A stretch of 64,000 bases of DNA from positions 1,240,001-1,304,000 of the forward strand of contig NZ_CP070499.1 of NCBI RefSeq assembly GCF_016925615.1, written 5' to 3'. The notes under the pieces are model-generated. The model saw nothing but the letters and a program-made list of their open reading frames with translations, did no database searches and had not been told where the DNA came from. The position numbers were made by a program, and so were the translations under genes. Below, one piece after another: positions 1 through 7,777 of this stretch. Numbering within the stretch: the stretch's first letter is position 1; each line of letters opens with the position of its first letter. Source of the DNA: Natronosporangium hydrolyticum (GTDB taxonomy: Bacteria > Actinomycetota > Actinomycetes > Mycobacteriales > Micromonosporaceae).

Positions 1-1
1 G

Positions 2-274
2 GCGGCGTCCGAGTCGGGGCATCCACTGGCGATCGCCGAGGCGCTGGTCGGGGTCGCGGATCTGGCGCTGCGAGGCGCGCAGTACGAGCAGGCCGCGCGG
101 CTGCTGTCGGCGAGCGACCTGGTGCGAGGGTTGCCCGATCGTTCCCACCCTGACCGCGCCAGGATCGAACGGAGCGCGCGGAGCCGCCTCGGCGACGCTG
201 GGTTCGCCGAGGCGGCTCGGGAAGGGACACAGACGGGCTGGCAGGAGCTGGTCGCGGTTACGCTCGCTTCCTGA
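2..274 (+). CDS. C-terminal end of a SARP/AfsR-type transcriptional regulator (partial)
   Basis: An open frame enters from the left edge and runs 90 codons to a TGA at 272-274. The peptide is an Ala/Leu/Arg-rich helical repeat containing the stretches EALVGVADLALRG and LPDRSHPDRARIE, followed by RLGDAGFAEAAREG. This pattern is familiar from the TPR-like C-terminal tails of AfsR/SARP and LAL-type regulators. The DNA-binding and ATPase parts would lie outside the window, so the exact family is inferred. The gene is convergent with the exporter permease and the two coding ends overlap by 17 bp. Confidence 0.6.
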   Translation, partial: AASESGHPLAIAEALVGVADLALRGAQYEQAARLLSASDLVRGLPDRSHPDRARIERSARSRLGDAGFAEAAREGTQTGWQELVAVTLAS

Positions 275-1001
275 AGGTGGCCGAGGCCCAGAGGTAACCG
301 ACGAGGCCGATGCCGATGCACCAGGCGACAGCCGTGATCAGGTCGCTGGTGGCGGGGGCGCCGTTCAGTAATCCGCGCAGGGCTTCGATGATTGGCGTGC
401 CGGGCTGGTACTCGGCGAACTGCCGGACTCCCGGCCCCATCATCTCCGCCGGCACGATCGCGCTGCTGAAGAACGGTAGCATGACCAGCGGCAGGGTGGC
501 CATACCGGCGGTCTGGGTGGACTTCGCCGCCAGGCCCAGCGCAACCGTGAGCCAACCCGCCCCGAAACCGAGCAGCACGACGATGCCGGCAACGCCCAGC
601 CAGTCGAGCAGCCCCGCCGCCGGGCGGAACCCCAGCAGGAAGGCCACCCCGATGAGCGCCGCGATGGCGATCAGGTTGGTCAGCACACTGGCGACGACCT
701 GACCTGTGAGCATCGCACCCCGGGAGATGTCCATGACCTTGAACCGGTTGATGATGCCCTTGGTCATGTCGGAGTTCACCGACAACGCCACGGTGCCCAG
801 TCCGTAACAGACGGCCAGCAGCATCAGCCCCGGTGTCACGTAGTCGACGTATTCGACACCGACATTGAACGCATCCCCGAATATGTAGACGAACATCAAC
901 ATGATGATGACTGGCATCAGGACCGCGTTCAGTACCGTCATCGGATTCCGGGCGATGTGCTTGAAGTTGCGGCGCAACATCACCAGCGAATGGGACTTCA
1001 C
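258..1001 (-). CDS. DrrB-like ABC-2 exporter permease
   Basis: This is a 247-residue integral membrane protein of the ABC-2 permease family (DrrB/daunorubicin-resistance type). It starts at a GTG that overlaps the TGA of the upstream ATPase gene (GTGA, 998-1001), which implies translational coupling. A cytoplasmic N-terminus is followed by about six hydrophobic segments, with the family-typical amphipathic stretch around SDMTKGIINRFKVMDISR near residues 78-95. With the ATPase it should form a homodimer-based exporter for a lipophilic drug or secondary metabolite. The substrate cannot be read from sequence. The 3' end overlaps the convergent regulator at the window edge. Confidence 0.88.
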   Translation of the reverse strand: MKSHSLVMLRRNFKHIARNPMTVLNAVLMPVIIMLMFVYIFGDAFNVGVEYVDYVTPGLMLLAVCYGLGTVALSVNSDMTKGIINRFKVMDISRGAMLTGQVVASVLTNLIAIAALIGVAFLLGFRPAAGLLDWLGVAGIVVLLGFGAGWLTVALGLAAKSTQTAGMATLPLVMLPFFSSAIVPAEMMGPGVRQFAEYQPGTPIIEALRGLLNGAPATSDLITAVAWCIGIGLVGYLWASATFRKRA

Positions 1002-1939
1002 TTCGCGTCCACCTCCACGTTGTGGCCCGTCAGGGCGAGGAAAACGTCATCAAGGTCGGGGGTGTGCACAGACAGTTCGTCGGCGCTGAGCGAATACTCG
1101 TCGAGCCGGTCCAGCAGCGCGCGCAGCGACTTGGTGCCGCCATCGCCGGGGACCCGCAGGGTCAGGGCGTCGTCATCCCGCGTGGAGCCGGTGAGGACCC
1201 GCGCAGCCTCGTCCAGTTCGGCAGCGGTGGCGAACCGGAGCCGGACGTGGGTCCCGGGGAACTGCCGTTTGAGATCGTCCGGAGTGCCCTGCGCGACCAG
1301 GCGGCCCTGGTCGAGCACCGCGATCCGGTCGGCGAGCTGGTCGGCCTCCTCAAGGTACTGGGTGGTGAGGAAGATGGTCACGCCATCGGCGACCAGATCC
1401 CGGATGATCGACCACATCGTCCGACGGCTGCGTGGGTCCAGACCAGTCGTCGGCTCGTCCAGGAAGATGATCCGCGGGTTGCCGACCAGGGTCATCGCCA
1501 GATCGAGCTTCCGGCGCATGCCTCCGGAGTAGGTCGAGACCGGCTTGCCCGCCGACTCCACCAGGTCGAACCGCTTGGTCAGATCCGCGATGAGCCGCTT
1601 GCCCTCCTTCGCGGGCGCCGGACTCAGATCCACCATCAGCTGGAGGTTCTCCTGCCCCGTCAGCAGTTCGTCGACCGCCGCGAACTGTCCGGTGACTCCG
1701 ATCGCCGCACGCACCGCTTTGGCCTCGGTCGCCACATCATGGCCGGCGACACGTACCGTTCCGCCGTCGGCGGTCAACAACGTCGTCAGGACGTTCACTG
1801 TGGTGGTCTTGCCCGCCCCGTTCGGGCCGAGCAGGGAGAAGACCGTACCGGCGCGAACCTCGAGATCGATGCCGTCGAGCACGACCTTGCCCTTGAAGCT
1901 CTTTCGCAGTCCGGAGACCGCAATCGCTGAACTCGTCAT
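998..1939 (-). CDS. DrrA-like ABC exporter ATP-binding protein
   Basis: This is a 313-residue nucleotide-binding subunit. It has Walker A GPNGAGKTT, Q-loop, ABC signature YSGGMRRKLDLA and Walker B IIFLDEPTTGLD, followed by a C-terminal extension of about 90 residues typical of the DrrA subfamily (DUF4162-like). I place the start at the ATG at 1937-1939 (MTSSAIAV), because the 24 codons upstream in frame are low-complexity and not family-like. There is no strong ribosome binding site, so initiation may be leaderless. It is the first gene of a two-gene operon with the permease. Function is ATP-driven export or self-resistance; substrate unknown. Confidence 0.9.
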   Translation of the reverse strand: MTSSAIAVSGLRKSFKGKVVLDGIDLEVRAGTVFSLLGPNGAGKTTTVNVLTTLLTADGGTVRVAGHDVATEAKAVRAAIGVTGQFAAVDELLTGQENLQLMVDLSPAPAKEGKRLIADLTKRFDLVESAGKPVSTYSGGMRRKLDLAMTLVGNPRIIFLDEPTTGLDPRSRRTMWSIIRDLVADGVTIFLTTQYLEEADQLADRIAVLDQGRLVAQGTPDDLKRQFPGTHVRLRFATAAELDEAARVLTGSTRDDDALTLRVPGDGGTKSLRALLDRLDEYSLSADELSVHTPDLDDVFLALTGHNVEVDAK

Positions 1940-2038
1940 GCGACCACGGTCATCGGGCGACCGGCCACCGTCCTGACACGCGCCTGACACGGCCACTGAC
2001 GCGCACGCCACCTGCGGTGTGACCGGTGGCCGACGGAG

Positions 2039-2793
2039 CTAGGCGGAGTCGCGCCAGACGATCGGGGTCGGCAGGATCACGCCGCCGGGTTCGATCGTCT
2101 CGCCTCGCAGTTGGCGTAGCACCAGGTCGGCGGCGCGGCAGCCGATGTCGTTGGCCGGCTGATGGACAGTGGAGAGTGGCGGCTGGGTGCGCCGTGCCCA
2201 GGAGCTGTCGTCGAAGCCGACCACCCCGACCTCCGTGGGCACCGGCCAGCCGGCCTCCCGCAGCGCCTCCAGCGCCCCGGCCGCGACCGCGTCCGAGGCG
2301 GCGAAGATGCCGTCGAGTGCCGGTTCCCGGCTCAGCAACTCGCGAAGTCCCGTTACTCCGGAGGCGTAGTCGTAGAGCGGGACCTGCGCCACCAGCCGGG
2401 GGTCGAACCGGTGGCCAGCAGCCGCTCGGTGATGGCCCGGGCGGAGCCGACCTTGTCGATGCCGACGAAGGGGATGTCGTTGGCTAGGTCGGGTGGATGG
2501 CCGACGAAGGTGGCCGGCAGCCCGAGGTCGGTGACCACCCGGGTGATCGGGTCGTGCACCCGGGCCGAGACGATCACCGCTCCATCCACGAAGCCGCCGC
2601 TCAGGTAACGGGCGACTCGTTCGGTGTCGCGCGCCGAGTCCACCACCAGGTTGGCGGTGTTGGGGACGGCTTCCGGGCCGCGGTCTCTGGTCAGCAGACC
2701 TTGCTGGAGGCGCTGGCGGGGGCTGAGGAGTCCACGATCGACACTCTGCGCTCGCAGGCGATCCCGGTACAGGACTGAGCTGCGGGTCGTCAT
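2039..2793 (-). pseudogene. Decayed LacI-family regulator
   Basis: Two minus-strand frames carry pieces of one LacI-type periplasmic-binding-like effector domain. The first (2793 down to about 2400) contains LSGGFVDGAVIVSARVHDP and an SARAITERLLATG motif. The second (about 2415 to 2039) contains LDGIFAASDAVAAGALEAL, VGVVGFDDSSWA and a TVHQP segment, which are diagnostic of the LacI C-terminal half. They meet at a frameshift near 2395-2415, and roughly 40 residues normally found between these motifs are missing. The N-terminal helix-turn-helix is also absent. The first frame begins at an ATG overlapping the stop of the upstream SRPBCC gene (ATGA), probably by chance after decay. A sequencing error could explain the frameshift but not the missing HTH and central segment. 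Confidence 0.8.
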
Positions 2794-3449
2794 TGCGTCC
2801 CTGACTCCGCTTCCACTCCGGCGCGCATTCCCGCCAGGGTCTGCTCCATCATTGTGGACATCGTGCGTTCGAGAAAGTTGGTGACGAAGGGCCGGAGCAG
2901 CGGGGTGGTGGGCTTCATGGAGTATGTCCAGGTGACCCGGGTCTGCTCACCCTCGGCCGCGAAGGCGAACTCCGCTACGCCGTGGCGGACGGCCAGCCGC
3001 TGATGGCTGGTGAAGCCCCAGATCATGTAACGGAACCGTGCCGGAGTGTCTTCGAGGACTTCCTCGGCGAGGTAGTGGCCGTCGGCGAACTCCACCCGCC
3101 GCCGGTCGCCGGTGCGGTCGCTCGCCGGGTTCCAGTCACCCCAGATGATCGTGGTGCCGATGACCTCTGGAAAGTCGTCGCCGCCTTCGATGAGGTCGTC
3201 GAGTTCCCGCGACGGCTCGTTGTTCCAGGAGTGCACTGCGGCGACCGGCGCATCGATGAGGGTCGAGCGGGTAACCGAGACATAGCCGTCGCTGCCGGCC
3301 TCGGGTCGTTCGTCGGTGTAGTCGGGCGGGCTACTCGGTGGTGCCAAGAACGACCAGGTGCCAGCGGTCGCGGTGAGTAGGACGACGCCACTGGCAACGA
3401 GGGTGATCCGCCACCGGTGGCGGCGGGTAGAGGTCTTGCTCGAGCTCAT
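2790..3449 (-). CDS. Membrane-anchored SRPBCC-family protein
   Basis: The 219-residue protein has a basic N-terminus, one transmembrane segment (about residues 15-33) and then a START/SRPBCC-type lipid-binding fold. Supporting features are the opening strand YVSVTRSTLIDAPVAAV, the RVEFADGHYLAEEV middle, the TRVTWTYSMKPTTPLLRPFV strand and a long C-terminal helix. Such domains bind hydrophobic ligands, and no catalytic residue is evident. It is transcribed divergently from a TetR-family gene, with two copies of a palindrome between them, so that regulator very likely controls it. The specific ligand is unknown. Confidence 0.75.
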   Translation of the reverse strand: MSSSKTSTRRHRWRITLVASGVVLLTATAGTWSFLAPPSSPPDYTDERPEAGSDGYVSVTRSTLIDAPVAAVHSWNNEPSRELDDLIEGGDDFPEVIGTTIIWGDWNPASDRTGDRRRVEFADGHYLAEEVLEDTPARFRYMIWGFTSHQRLAVRHGVAEFAFAAEGEQTRVTWTYSMKPTTPLLRPFVTNFLERTMSTMMEQTLAGMRAGVEAESGTQ

Positions 3450-3490
3450 GACTACTCCGGGATGGTCGGCGTCGGGGCGAGGTCGGCGTG

Positions 3491-3538
3491 GTTGACGCTG
3501 TCAACCTCACGGTAGTCGCTAGGGTTGACGCCGTCAAC
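3491..3538. promoter_or_regulatory. Twin palindromic operator between SRPBCC and TetR genes
   Basis: Two nearly identical 15-bp palindromes, GTTGACGCTGTCAAC (3491-3505) and GTTGACGCCGTCAAC (3524-3538), differ only in the central base. Their centres are 33 bp apart, about three helical turns, so two dimers would bind the same DNA face. They fill the 105-bp divergent intergenic region. By position and form they should be the operator of the adjacent TetR-type regulator, giving autoregulation and control of the SRPBCC gene. This is inference from symmetry and placement. Confidence 0.75.
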
Positions 3539-3554
3539 CAAGTAGTTTTTACGG

Positions 3555-4148
3555 ATGTGTGACACTCGGGACCGGCTGATCAGCGCCGCAGCGGAGCTGC
3601 TCGATCAGGGCGGGCCGGCCGGGGTGACGCTGCGTGAGGTCGGCAGGCGGGCCGGGGTCTCCCACAATGCTCCATACAAGCACTTCGCCGACAAGCGAGA
3701 CCTGCTAGCCGCGATCGCCGCCGCTGAATTGCGTGGCCTGGCCGACCAGATCGCAGCCATCGCCGGTTACGCCGGCACCGCCCGACTTGAGGCCGTAGCG
3801 CATACCTATCTGGCCTGGGCCGCCGCCCGGCCCGCTCGATTCAAGCTCACCTTCGGGACCTGGGTCGGCGACCATGGTGAGCTGGGTTCGGCCGCCACGC
3901 TCGCGACTACCGCCCTCTACAACGCGGTGCGCCTCGCTCAGACCGAGGATCGTTCACTCCCCAGCGACACCAGCCGGATCGTGTCTCTGTTGTGGGCGCT
4001 TGCCCATGGGGCCGTTGACTTGGAAGCCGCCGGTCACCTCCGCAAGCGCGCAGACTCGCCGAGCGCCGACGAGCTGGTCAAGGCCCTGGTCGCGATGCTG
4101 CCCTACCTGCCCGCCGGATCGTCGCACCGCGCCGATCCAAGTCGTTGA
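3555..4148 (+). CDS. TetR/AcrR-family transcriptional regulator
   Basis: The protein has 197 residues. The N-terminal helix-turn-helix is clear (RDRLISAAAELLDQGG, then VTLREVGRRAGVSHNAPYKHFADKRDLLAAIA, residues about 5-60). The C-terminal half contains the RPARFKLTFGTWVG motif of WHG-type ligand domains. The ATG at 3555 follows the second operator palindrome by 16 bp, so promoter and start probably overlap the operator. It is divergent from the SRPBCC gene and most likely represses both. The ligand is unknown. A perfect hairpin follows the gene. Confidence 0.9.
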   Translation: MCDTRDRLISAAAELLDQGGPAGVTLREVGRRAGVSHNAPYKHFADKRDLLAAIAAAELRGLADQIAAIAGYAGTARLEAVAHTYLAWAAARPARFKLTFGTWVGDHGELGSAATLATTALYNAVRLAQTEDRSLPSDTSRIVSLLWALAHGAVDLEAAGHLRKRADSPSADELVKALVAMLPYLPAGSSHRADPSR

Positions 4149-4221
4149 GGCGCTGGGGCCACCGGCCAGCGGAGAGCACGGTCGTCAGCGGCTTCGGGTG
4201 CCTGGTCAGGGCCGGGGGACT

Positions 4222-4250
4222 CCTCCCGCCCGCTACCAGCGGGCGGGAGG
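4222..4250. terminator. Bidirectional terminator hairpin
   Basis: A perfect 13-bp stem (CCTCCCGCCCGCT, 4222-4234, with its complement at 4238-4250) has a 3-nt loop. It lies between the convergent TetR gene (ends 4148) and the protease gene (ends 4269). No long U-tract follows, as is usual in high-GC actinobacteria. Confidence 0.7.
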
Positions 4251-4268
4251 AACGAAGCCGCAGTGCTC

Positions 4269-5795
4269 CTACCCGCTGGGCAGCAGGGTGGCGACGGACA
4301 GCTCGGCTTCGAGGGTGGCTAGTGCTGCTTGTAGGTCCGGAAGTGGGCCGATGTGCTGGCTGGGGGAGGCGGAGCCTTGCGCCTGGCCGGTGCTCTTGAG
4401 TAGGTCAGCGACTTGTTGCGTGGTCCAGGGCGGCTCGCCGGTGGCGCGCAGGTACGACTGGATCACGACCACTGCGGTCGTGACGATCGGCCCGGCACCC
4501 GAGGTGCCATTGAAGTCATTGGCGTAACGGGTGTTGTGGTCCCCGGAGACACAGTAGAGGCTGCAGTATCCAGTGGTGACGATCGACTCGCCCCAACCTT
4601 GCAGATCGAACCGCGGCCCGTGGTTGGAGAAGGCGAGCCGCGACCGGTCAGTGCTCGAACCTGCCCCGACCAAGATCGAACCGGAGTGGTTGTCGGGCCG
4701 GAACCACGGCTGCCCATCCCTGGTATAGGCCGGGTGGTCCGTGCTGTTGTAGCCGTTACCACCGGTGGCGACGACGTTGACCCCCATGGCGGTCAACACC
4801 TGGATGGCATCGTGTACCGAGACGATCCACTCCAGCGGGGCGAAACACTGATTATCCCACGTGGGACAATCAGAGTTGGGAATTACCTGCGAAGCCTGCT
4901 GCTCCAGCAGCACCACGTCGCCCGGCTGCAGGAAGGAGCCGCCCTGCCCGTCGCCCCGCGCGGCGAGATAAGCCAGCGCCGCCCCGGGCAGCCAGGCCGG
5001 ATTCGGCGTTCCCGCTTGGGTTGGTGAGATGCCGTACACGTCGGCGTCCGGAACCCCACCGCTGACGCCGAAACCATTCTCAACCGCGACCAGTTGACCG
5101 AGTACAGCGGTGCCGTGGTCGTCGCCCCAGCCCTGGTAGCGGGTGAAGATGCCATCGCCGACATCGATCGACCAGTCGAGCTGCAGGTCCTCGTGGAACG
5201 GGTTCCAGTCGTACTCCAGATCCACGATCTTGATCCCATCGCCCCGCAGCCGCGGGTCCTGGCGGGTGATCGCCGCACCGATGCCGTTCTGCACGGCCGG
5301 TTCGAAGTAGCGCTGCATCACACTGAAGTCCGGCGTGGCCTGTGGTGGCGGCGGAGGTGACTCCGGGACCGGTTCGGCGTACTCGATTTCGGGCAGAGCG
5401 GTGAGTTCGGCCCGGAGCTGGTCGGTCTCTGTGCCCGCTGGCAGCGCCACCGTATACCAGGAGGCCAGGTCGGGAATGGTGTCGCCGGCGCGGGACTCGG
5501 CTTGTGCGGTGGCTGTCTCCAGCCGGGCGATGGCGTCAGCTGGCAAGAACGGTCGCAGCTCGGTGGCGCCGTGCCGGTCGAGGACCGCCTCGACCCGGGC
5601 GAGGCCGAAGCCGCGCTCGCTGCGCAGGTCCTGCTCGGTGCCGCGGACCGTGAGCGCCTCGTTGAACTTCACCTCCAGCAGTACGTCGGGTCGCGGTGCA
5701 CGCGGTGTGGCGTGGGTCGGAGATGTAAATGCCACAAGACCGACGGCGGTAGTCAGGATGAGCGCTAGCAGGGTTGCCATTAGGCGCCTTAACAC
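4269..5795 (-). CDS. Secreted subtilisin-like (S8) serine protease
   Basis: The 508-residue protein has a signal peptide (MLRRLM plus hydrophobic core, likely cleaved near THA-TPRA around residue 30). A propeptide-like region of about 110 residues and a PPPPPQ linker (148-153) come next, then the S8 domain. The catalytic triad can be placed at Asp192 (KIVDLEYDW), His227 (GDDHGTAVLG) and Ser432 (FNGTSGAGP), with oxyanion Asn347 (VATGGNG). The serine motif is GTSGAGP instead of the common GTSMAxP, and the Asp motif is also divergent, placing it in an unusual S8 branch. Four Cys in the domain (near 310, 317, 411, 415) may form disulphides. Probably an extracellular protease; substrate unknown. 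Confidence 0.88.
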   Translation of the reverse strand: MLRRLMATLLALILTTAVGLVAFTSPTHATPRAPRPDVLLEVKFNEALTVRGTEQDLRSERGFGLARVEAVLDRHGATELRPFLPADAIARLETATAQAESRAGDTIPDLASWYTVALPAGTETDQLRAELTALPEIEYAEPVPESPPPPPQATPDFSVMQRYFEPAVQNGIGAAITRQDPRLRGDGIKIVDLEYDWNPFHEDLQLDWSIDVGDGIFTRYQGWGDDHGTAVLGQLVAVENGFGVSGGVPDADVYGISPTQAGTPNPAWLPGAALAYLAARGDGQGGSFLQPGDVVLLEQQASQVIPNSDCPTWDNQCFAPLEWIVSVHDAIQVLTAMGVNVVATGGNGYNSTDHPAYTRDGQPWFRPDNHSGSILVGAGSSTDRSRLAFSNHGPRFDLQGWGESIVTTGYCSLYCVSGDHNTRYANDFNGTSGAGPIVTTAVVVIQSYLRATGEPPWTTQQVADLLKSTGQAQGSASPSQHIGPLPDLQAALATLEAELSVATLLPSG

Positions 5796-6374
5796 GTCGG
5801 CGCCTCCTCTCGGGTGGGGGTAGCCGGGGTGAGTTCGTCAGGTCGGCGCGGATACGCCACCTTCGACTGTCTTCTACCTTCTACGCTCAGATCGAGATTG
5901 GACTGCTTGACATCGATCAGCGTACGGTTCCGGGAGGGCACAGTACAGTGTGTTTAATATCGCTCTCGCTCCGTCATTGCCGGCGGGTTTCGGAGTCGCT
6001 TCGGCCGTTGTTTCCCAATGTGGAGTCTGCCGGCAACCTTCCCGCCTAGCTGGCGTCGCGACGACAGCAGACGCGGCTTGATCACAATGGATCTACCAGG
6101 CCGGTGTATGGATCCAACTTCCCGGATCCGGCCGCCATCCTGGTGGACGGCGGCTGGCGCGCTTACGGCACCAACGGTCGTGGCGGCAGCGCACCATCCT
6201 GCGCAGCGAAGCTGGCCACCCATCCCCGCCGCCACGAGGTCGCGGCGCGAGCCGCAGCCATCTGGTCGAGACCCCGGTGGTGGAGAGACCCTGGCTGCCC
6301 CGAGCGACGATGGGCTTACCTCGATCAGGCAAGGGTTGCGTCCCGTGGCCGGTAAGAGAGTGGCCGGCAAGAGA
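5796..6374. other. Long intergenic region with a possible GH43-like remnant
   Basis: No intact gene is supported between the protease start and the tRNA terminator. The segment holds the protease promoter region. On the plus strand near 6098-6190 a short frame reads RPVYGSNFPDPAAILVDGG followed by WRAYGTNGRGG. This closely resembles the N-terminal motif of GH43 glycosidases (DFPDPA...AYGTN). Similarity stops after about 30 codons, so at most it is a truncated remnant. Confidence in the remnant itself is low. Confidence 0.3.
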
Positions 6375-6409
6375 CTAGCCCTTGATCGCGAATCGCGATC
6401 AAGGGCTAG
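6375..6409 (-). terminator. Strong terminator downstream of tRNA-Arg
   Basis: A perfect 16-bp stem (CTAGCCCTTGATCGCG, 6375-6390, complement 6394-6409) encloses a 3-nt loop. Read on the minus strand it lies about 12 nt after the tRNA 3' end and is preceded by a CCCCAACCTTTT stretch. This suits an intrinsic terminator or processing structure of the tRNA transcript. Confidence 0.7.
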
Positions 6410-6421
6410 AAAAGGTTGGGG

Positions 6422-6496
6422 TGGTACCCCCGGCAGGATTCGAACCTGCGCTCCCGCCTCCGGAGGGCGGTGCTCTATCCCCTGAGCTACGGGGGC
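6422..6496 (-). tRNA. tRNA-Arg (anticodon CCG)
   Basis: On the minus strand the sequence folds as a cloverleaf. The acceptor GCCCCCG pairs with CGGGGGT (with a G-U first pair). The D stem is GCTC/GAGC with an 8-nt loop, the anticodon stem is CCGCC/GGCGG with loop CTCCGGA, the variable loop has 4 nt, and the T arm is GCAGG-TTCGAAT-CCTGC. The anticodon CCG reads CGG (Arg). The discriminator A is followed by an encoded CCA (6422-6424). Confidence 0.96.
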
Positions 6497-6726
6497 GTAC
6501 CGAGGTCAAAGCATAGCAGCCGCCACGGGGCCGGCGGCTGGGTGGGCCGGGCCAACGTACGCGGTGCCGGATGGGTCGAGGATCAACCGAACGGGCCGTA
6601 CCCCTGCCACGAAGGTCTTTCCTGGTCAGCGCCGTCGTCGTGAGGCTGGGGGCGCGTCGGTGGTTGTCGCCTCCGCGTACTCCTGGTGATCATGAGGCGC
6701 TTGCTGCTCGTGTCCGGAGAGGTTGC

Positions 6727-7572
6727 ATGAACAAGAACAGAGTTATTCGCGTGGCGGCGATCGTCGCCGGCGGCGTCGTGACTATGGGTGTTTCGGCGCC
6801 AGCGGTCGCCCACGAGACCCCGGCGGCGGGGTTCAACGCGGTGCTGCACGGGCCGCATCATGATCGGGTGGTCACCGACGAGGGCTGGCCGGACTGCGCG
6901 AACGTCATCGGTGACGCCAGCGACGCCGCCGATGAGCTGGTGAAGCCGGGCTTCGACGTATGGGTGTTCAACGCCCAGAGTCACTCGTTCGACCCGGCGC
7001 CCGCCGGTGAGCTGGCGAAGCTGCAGTTCACCGACCCGGACGGTGGCGAGGTGGTGGTGACGGTGCCCGGCGGCGCCGGTAACCCGAGCGGATTCGCCTG
7101 GTGGGTGGGTCCGGCAGCGAACCCGAATAAGCTGGCCGTCTCGGTGCCGCAGGGGTGGACGCTGCGGGACGGGGACTTCCTGGTCCAGCGGGGGCCGGGC
7201 GGCCCGCTTCGGGTAGTGGTAACGCATACCTGCCCCGACCAGGGCGACGGGACCCCGCCCACTACGCCGCCGACCACCCCGCCGACGACGCCCCCGACTG
7301 GGTCTCCGACGACCCCGCCGTCGGCGTCGCCCTCCGCCTCGCCCACGCAGCCGGAGCCGAGCCTGACGCCGACCCCGTCGGCCGCGCCCTCGGGCACTCC
7401 GACCGCCCCGCCGGCGCCACCCGGCGACAACGGCCAGGGCGGTGGCCTCCCGGTCACCGGTGGCCAGGTCGGCCTGCTGGCACTAGCGGGGCTCGGCCTG
7501 CTGGGCGCCGGAATCGCGGCGATGCTGCTGGTACGCCGTAAGCGAAGCCAATTCGGCCTGAGCGACGGCTGA
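6727..7572 (+). CDS. LPxTG cell-wall-anchored protein
   Basis: The 281-residue protein starts at ATG 6727, preceded by GGAGAGG at 6715-6721. A signal peptide (cleavage near APAVA-HETP, about residue 29) is followed by a domain of about 150 residues rich in Trp and Asp (DEGWPDCANVIGDA, NAQSHSFDPAPAGELA, PSGFAWWVGPAANPNKLA) that I do not recognise. A Pro/Thr/Ser/Ala stalk of TPP repeats leads to the sorting signal LPVTG, a hydrophobic helix and a VRRKR tail. Sortase should therefore attach it to peptidoglycan. Two Cys (in PDCANV and THTCPD) flank the globular part and may pair. A second, smaller LPxTG gene follows in the same orientation, and a strong terminator separates them. Confidence 0.85.
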   Translation: MNKNRVIRVAAIVAGGVVTMGVSAPAVAHETPAAGFNAVLHGPHHDRVVTDEGWPDCANVIGDASDAADELVKPGFDVWVFNAQSHSFDPAPAGELAKLQFTDPDGGEVVVTVPGGAGNPSGFAWWVGPAANPNKLAVSVPQGWTLRDGDFLVQRGPGGPLRVVVTHTCPDQGDGTPPTTPPTTPPTTPPTGSPTTPPSASPSASPTQPEPSLTPTPSAAPSGTPTAPPAPPGDNGQGGGLPVTGGQVGLLALAGLGLLGAGIAAMLLVRRKRSQFGLSDG

Positions 7573-7592
7573 CCCCCGCCCGTCGCTGGCGA

Positions 7593-7642
7593 ATCGCCGT
7601 CCGGGTGGATGTGGTTGCGGCCACACCCACCCGGACGGCGAT
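7593..7642 (+). terminator. Terminator after first LPxTG gene
   Basis: A 22-bp stem with one mismatch (arms 7593-7614 and 7621-7642; core ATCGCCGTCCGGGTGG) and a 6-nt loop lies 20 nt past the stop codon. This is a very stable structure without an evident U-tract. Confidence 0.75.
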
Positions 7643-7777
7643 CCTGTGCCCTCGGCCGGAGCTCCCCGATGACGTGACGTCGCGGCAGAGCTGTCGGACT
7701 GTGGCCGATCGTCCGATGGTGGGTCCCGATCCCACTGGCAATCATGGGCGCTTGTGGTCAGCAGCAGAGGGGACAGG

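Noticed and set aside
5954-6370. 138-codon minus-strand frame between the protease and the tRNA
   Set aside because: No start signal, no family resemblance, and it overlaps the terminator; composition is that of noncoding GC-rich DNA.
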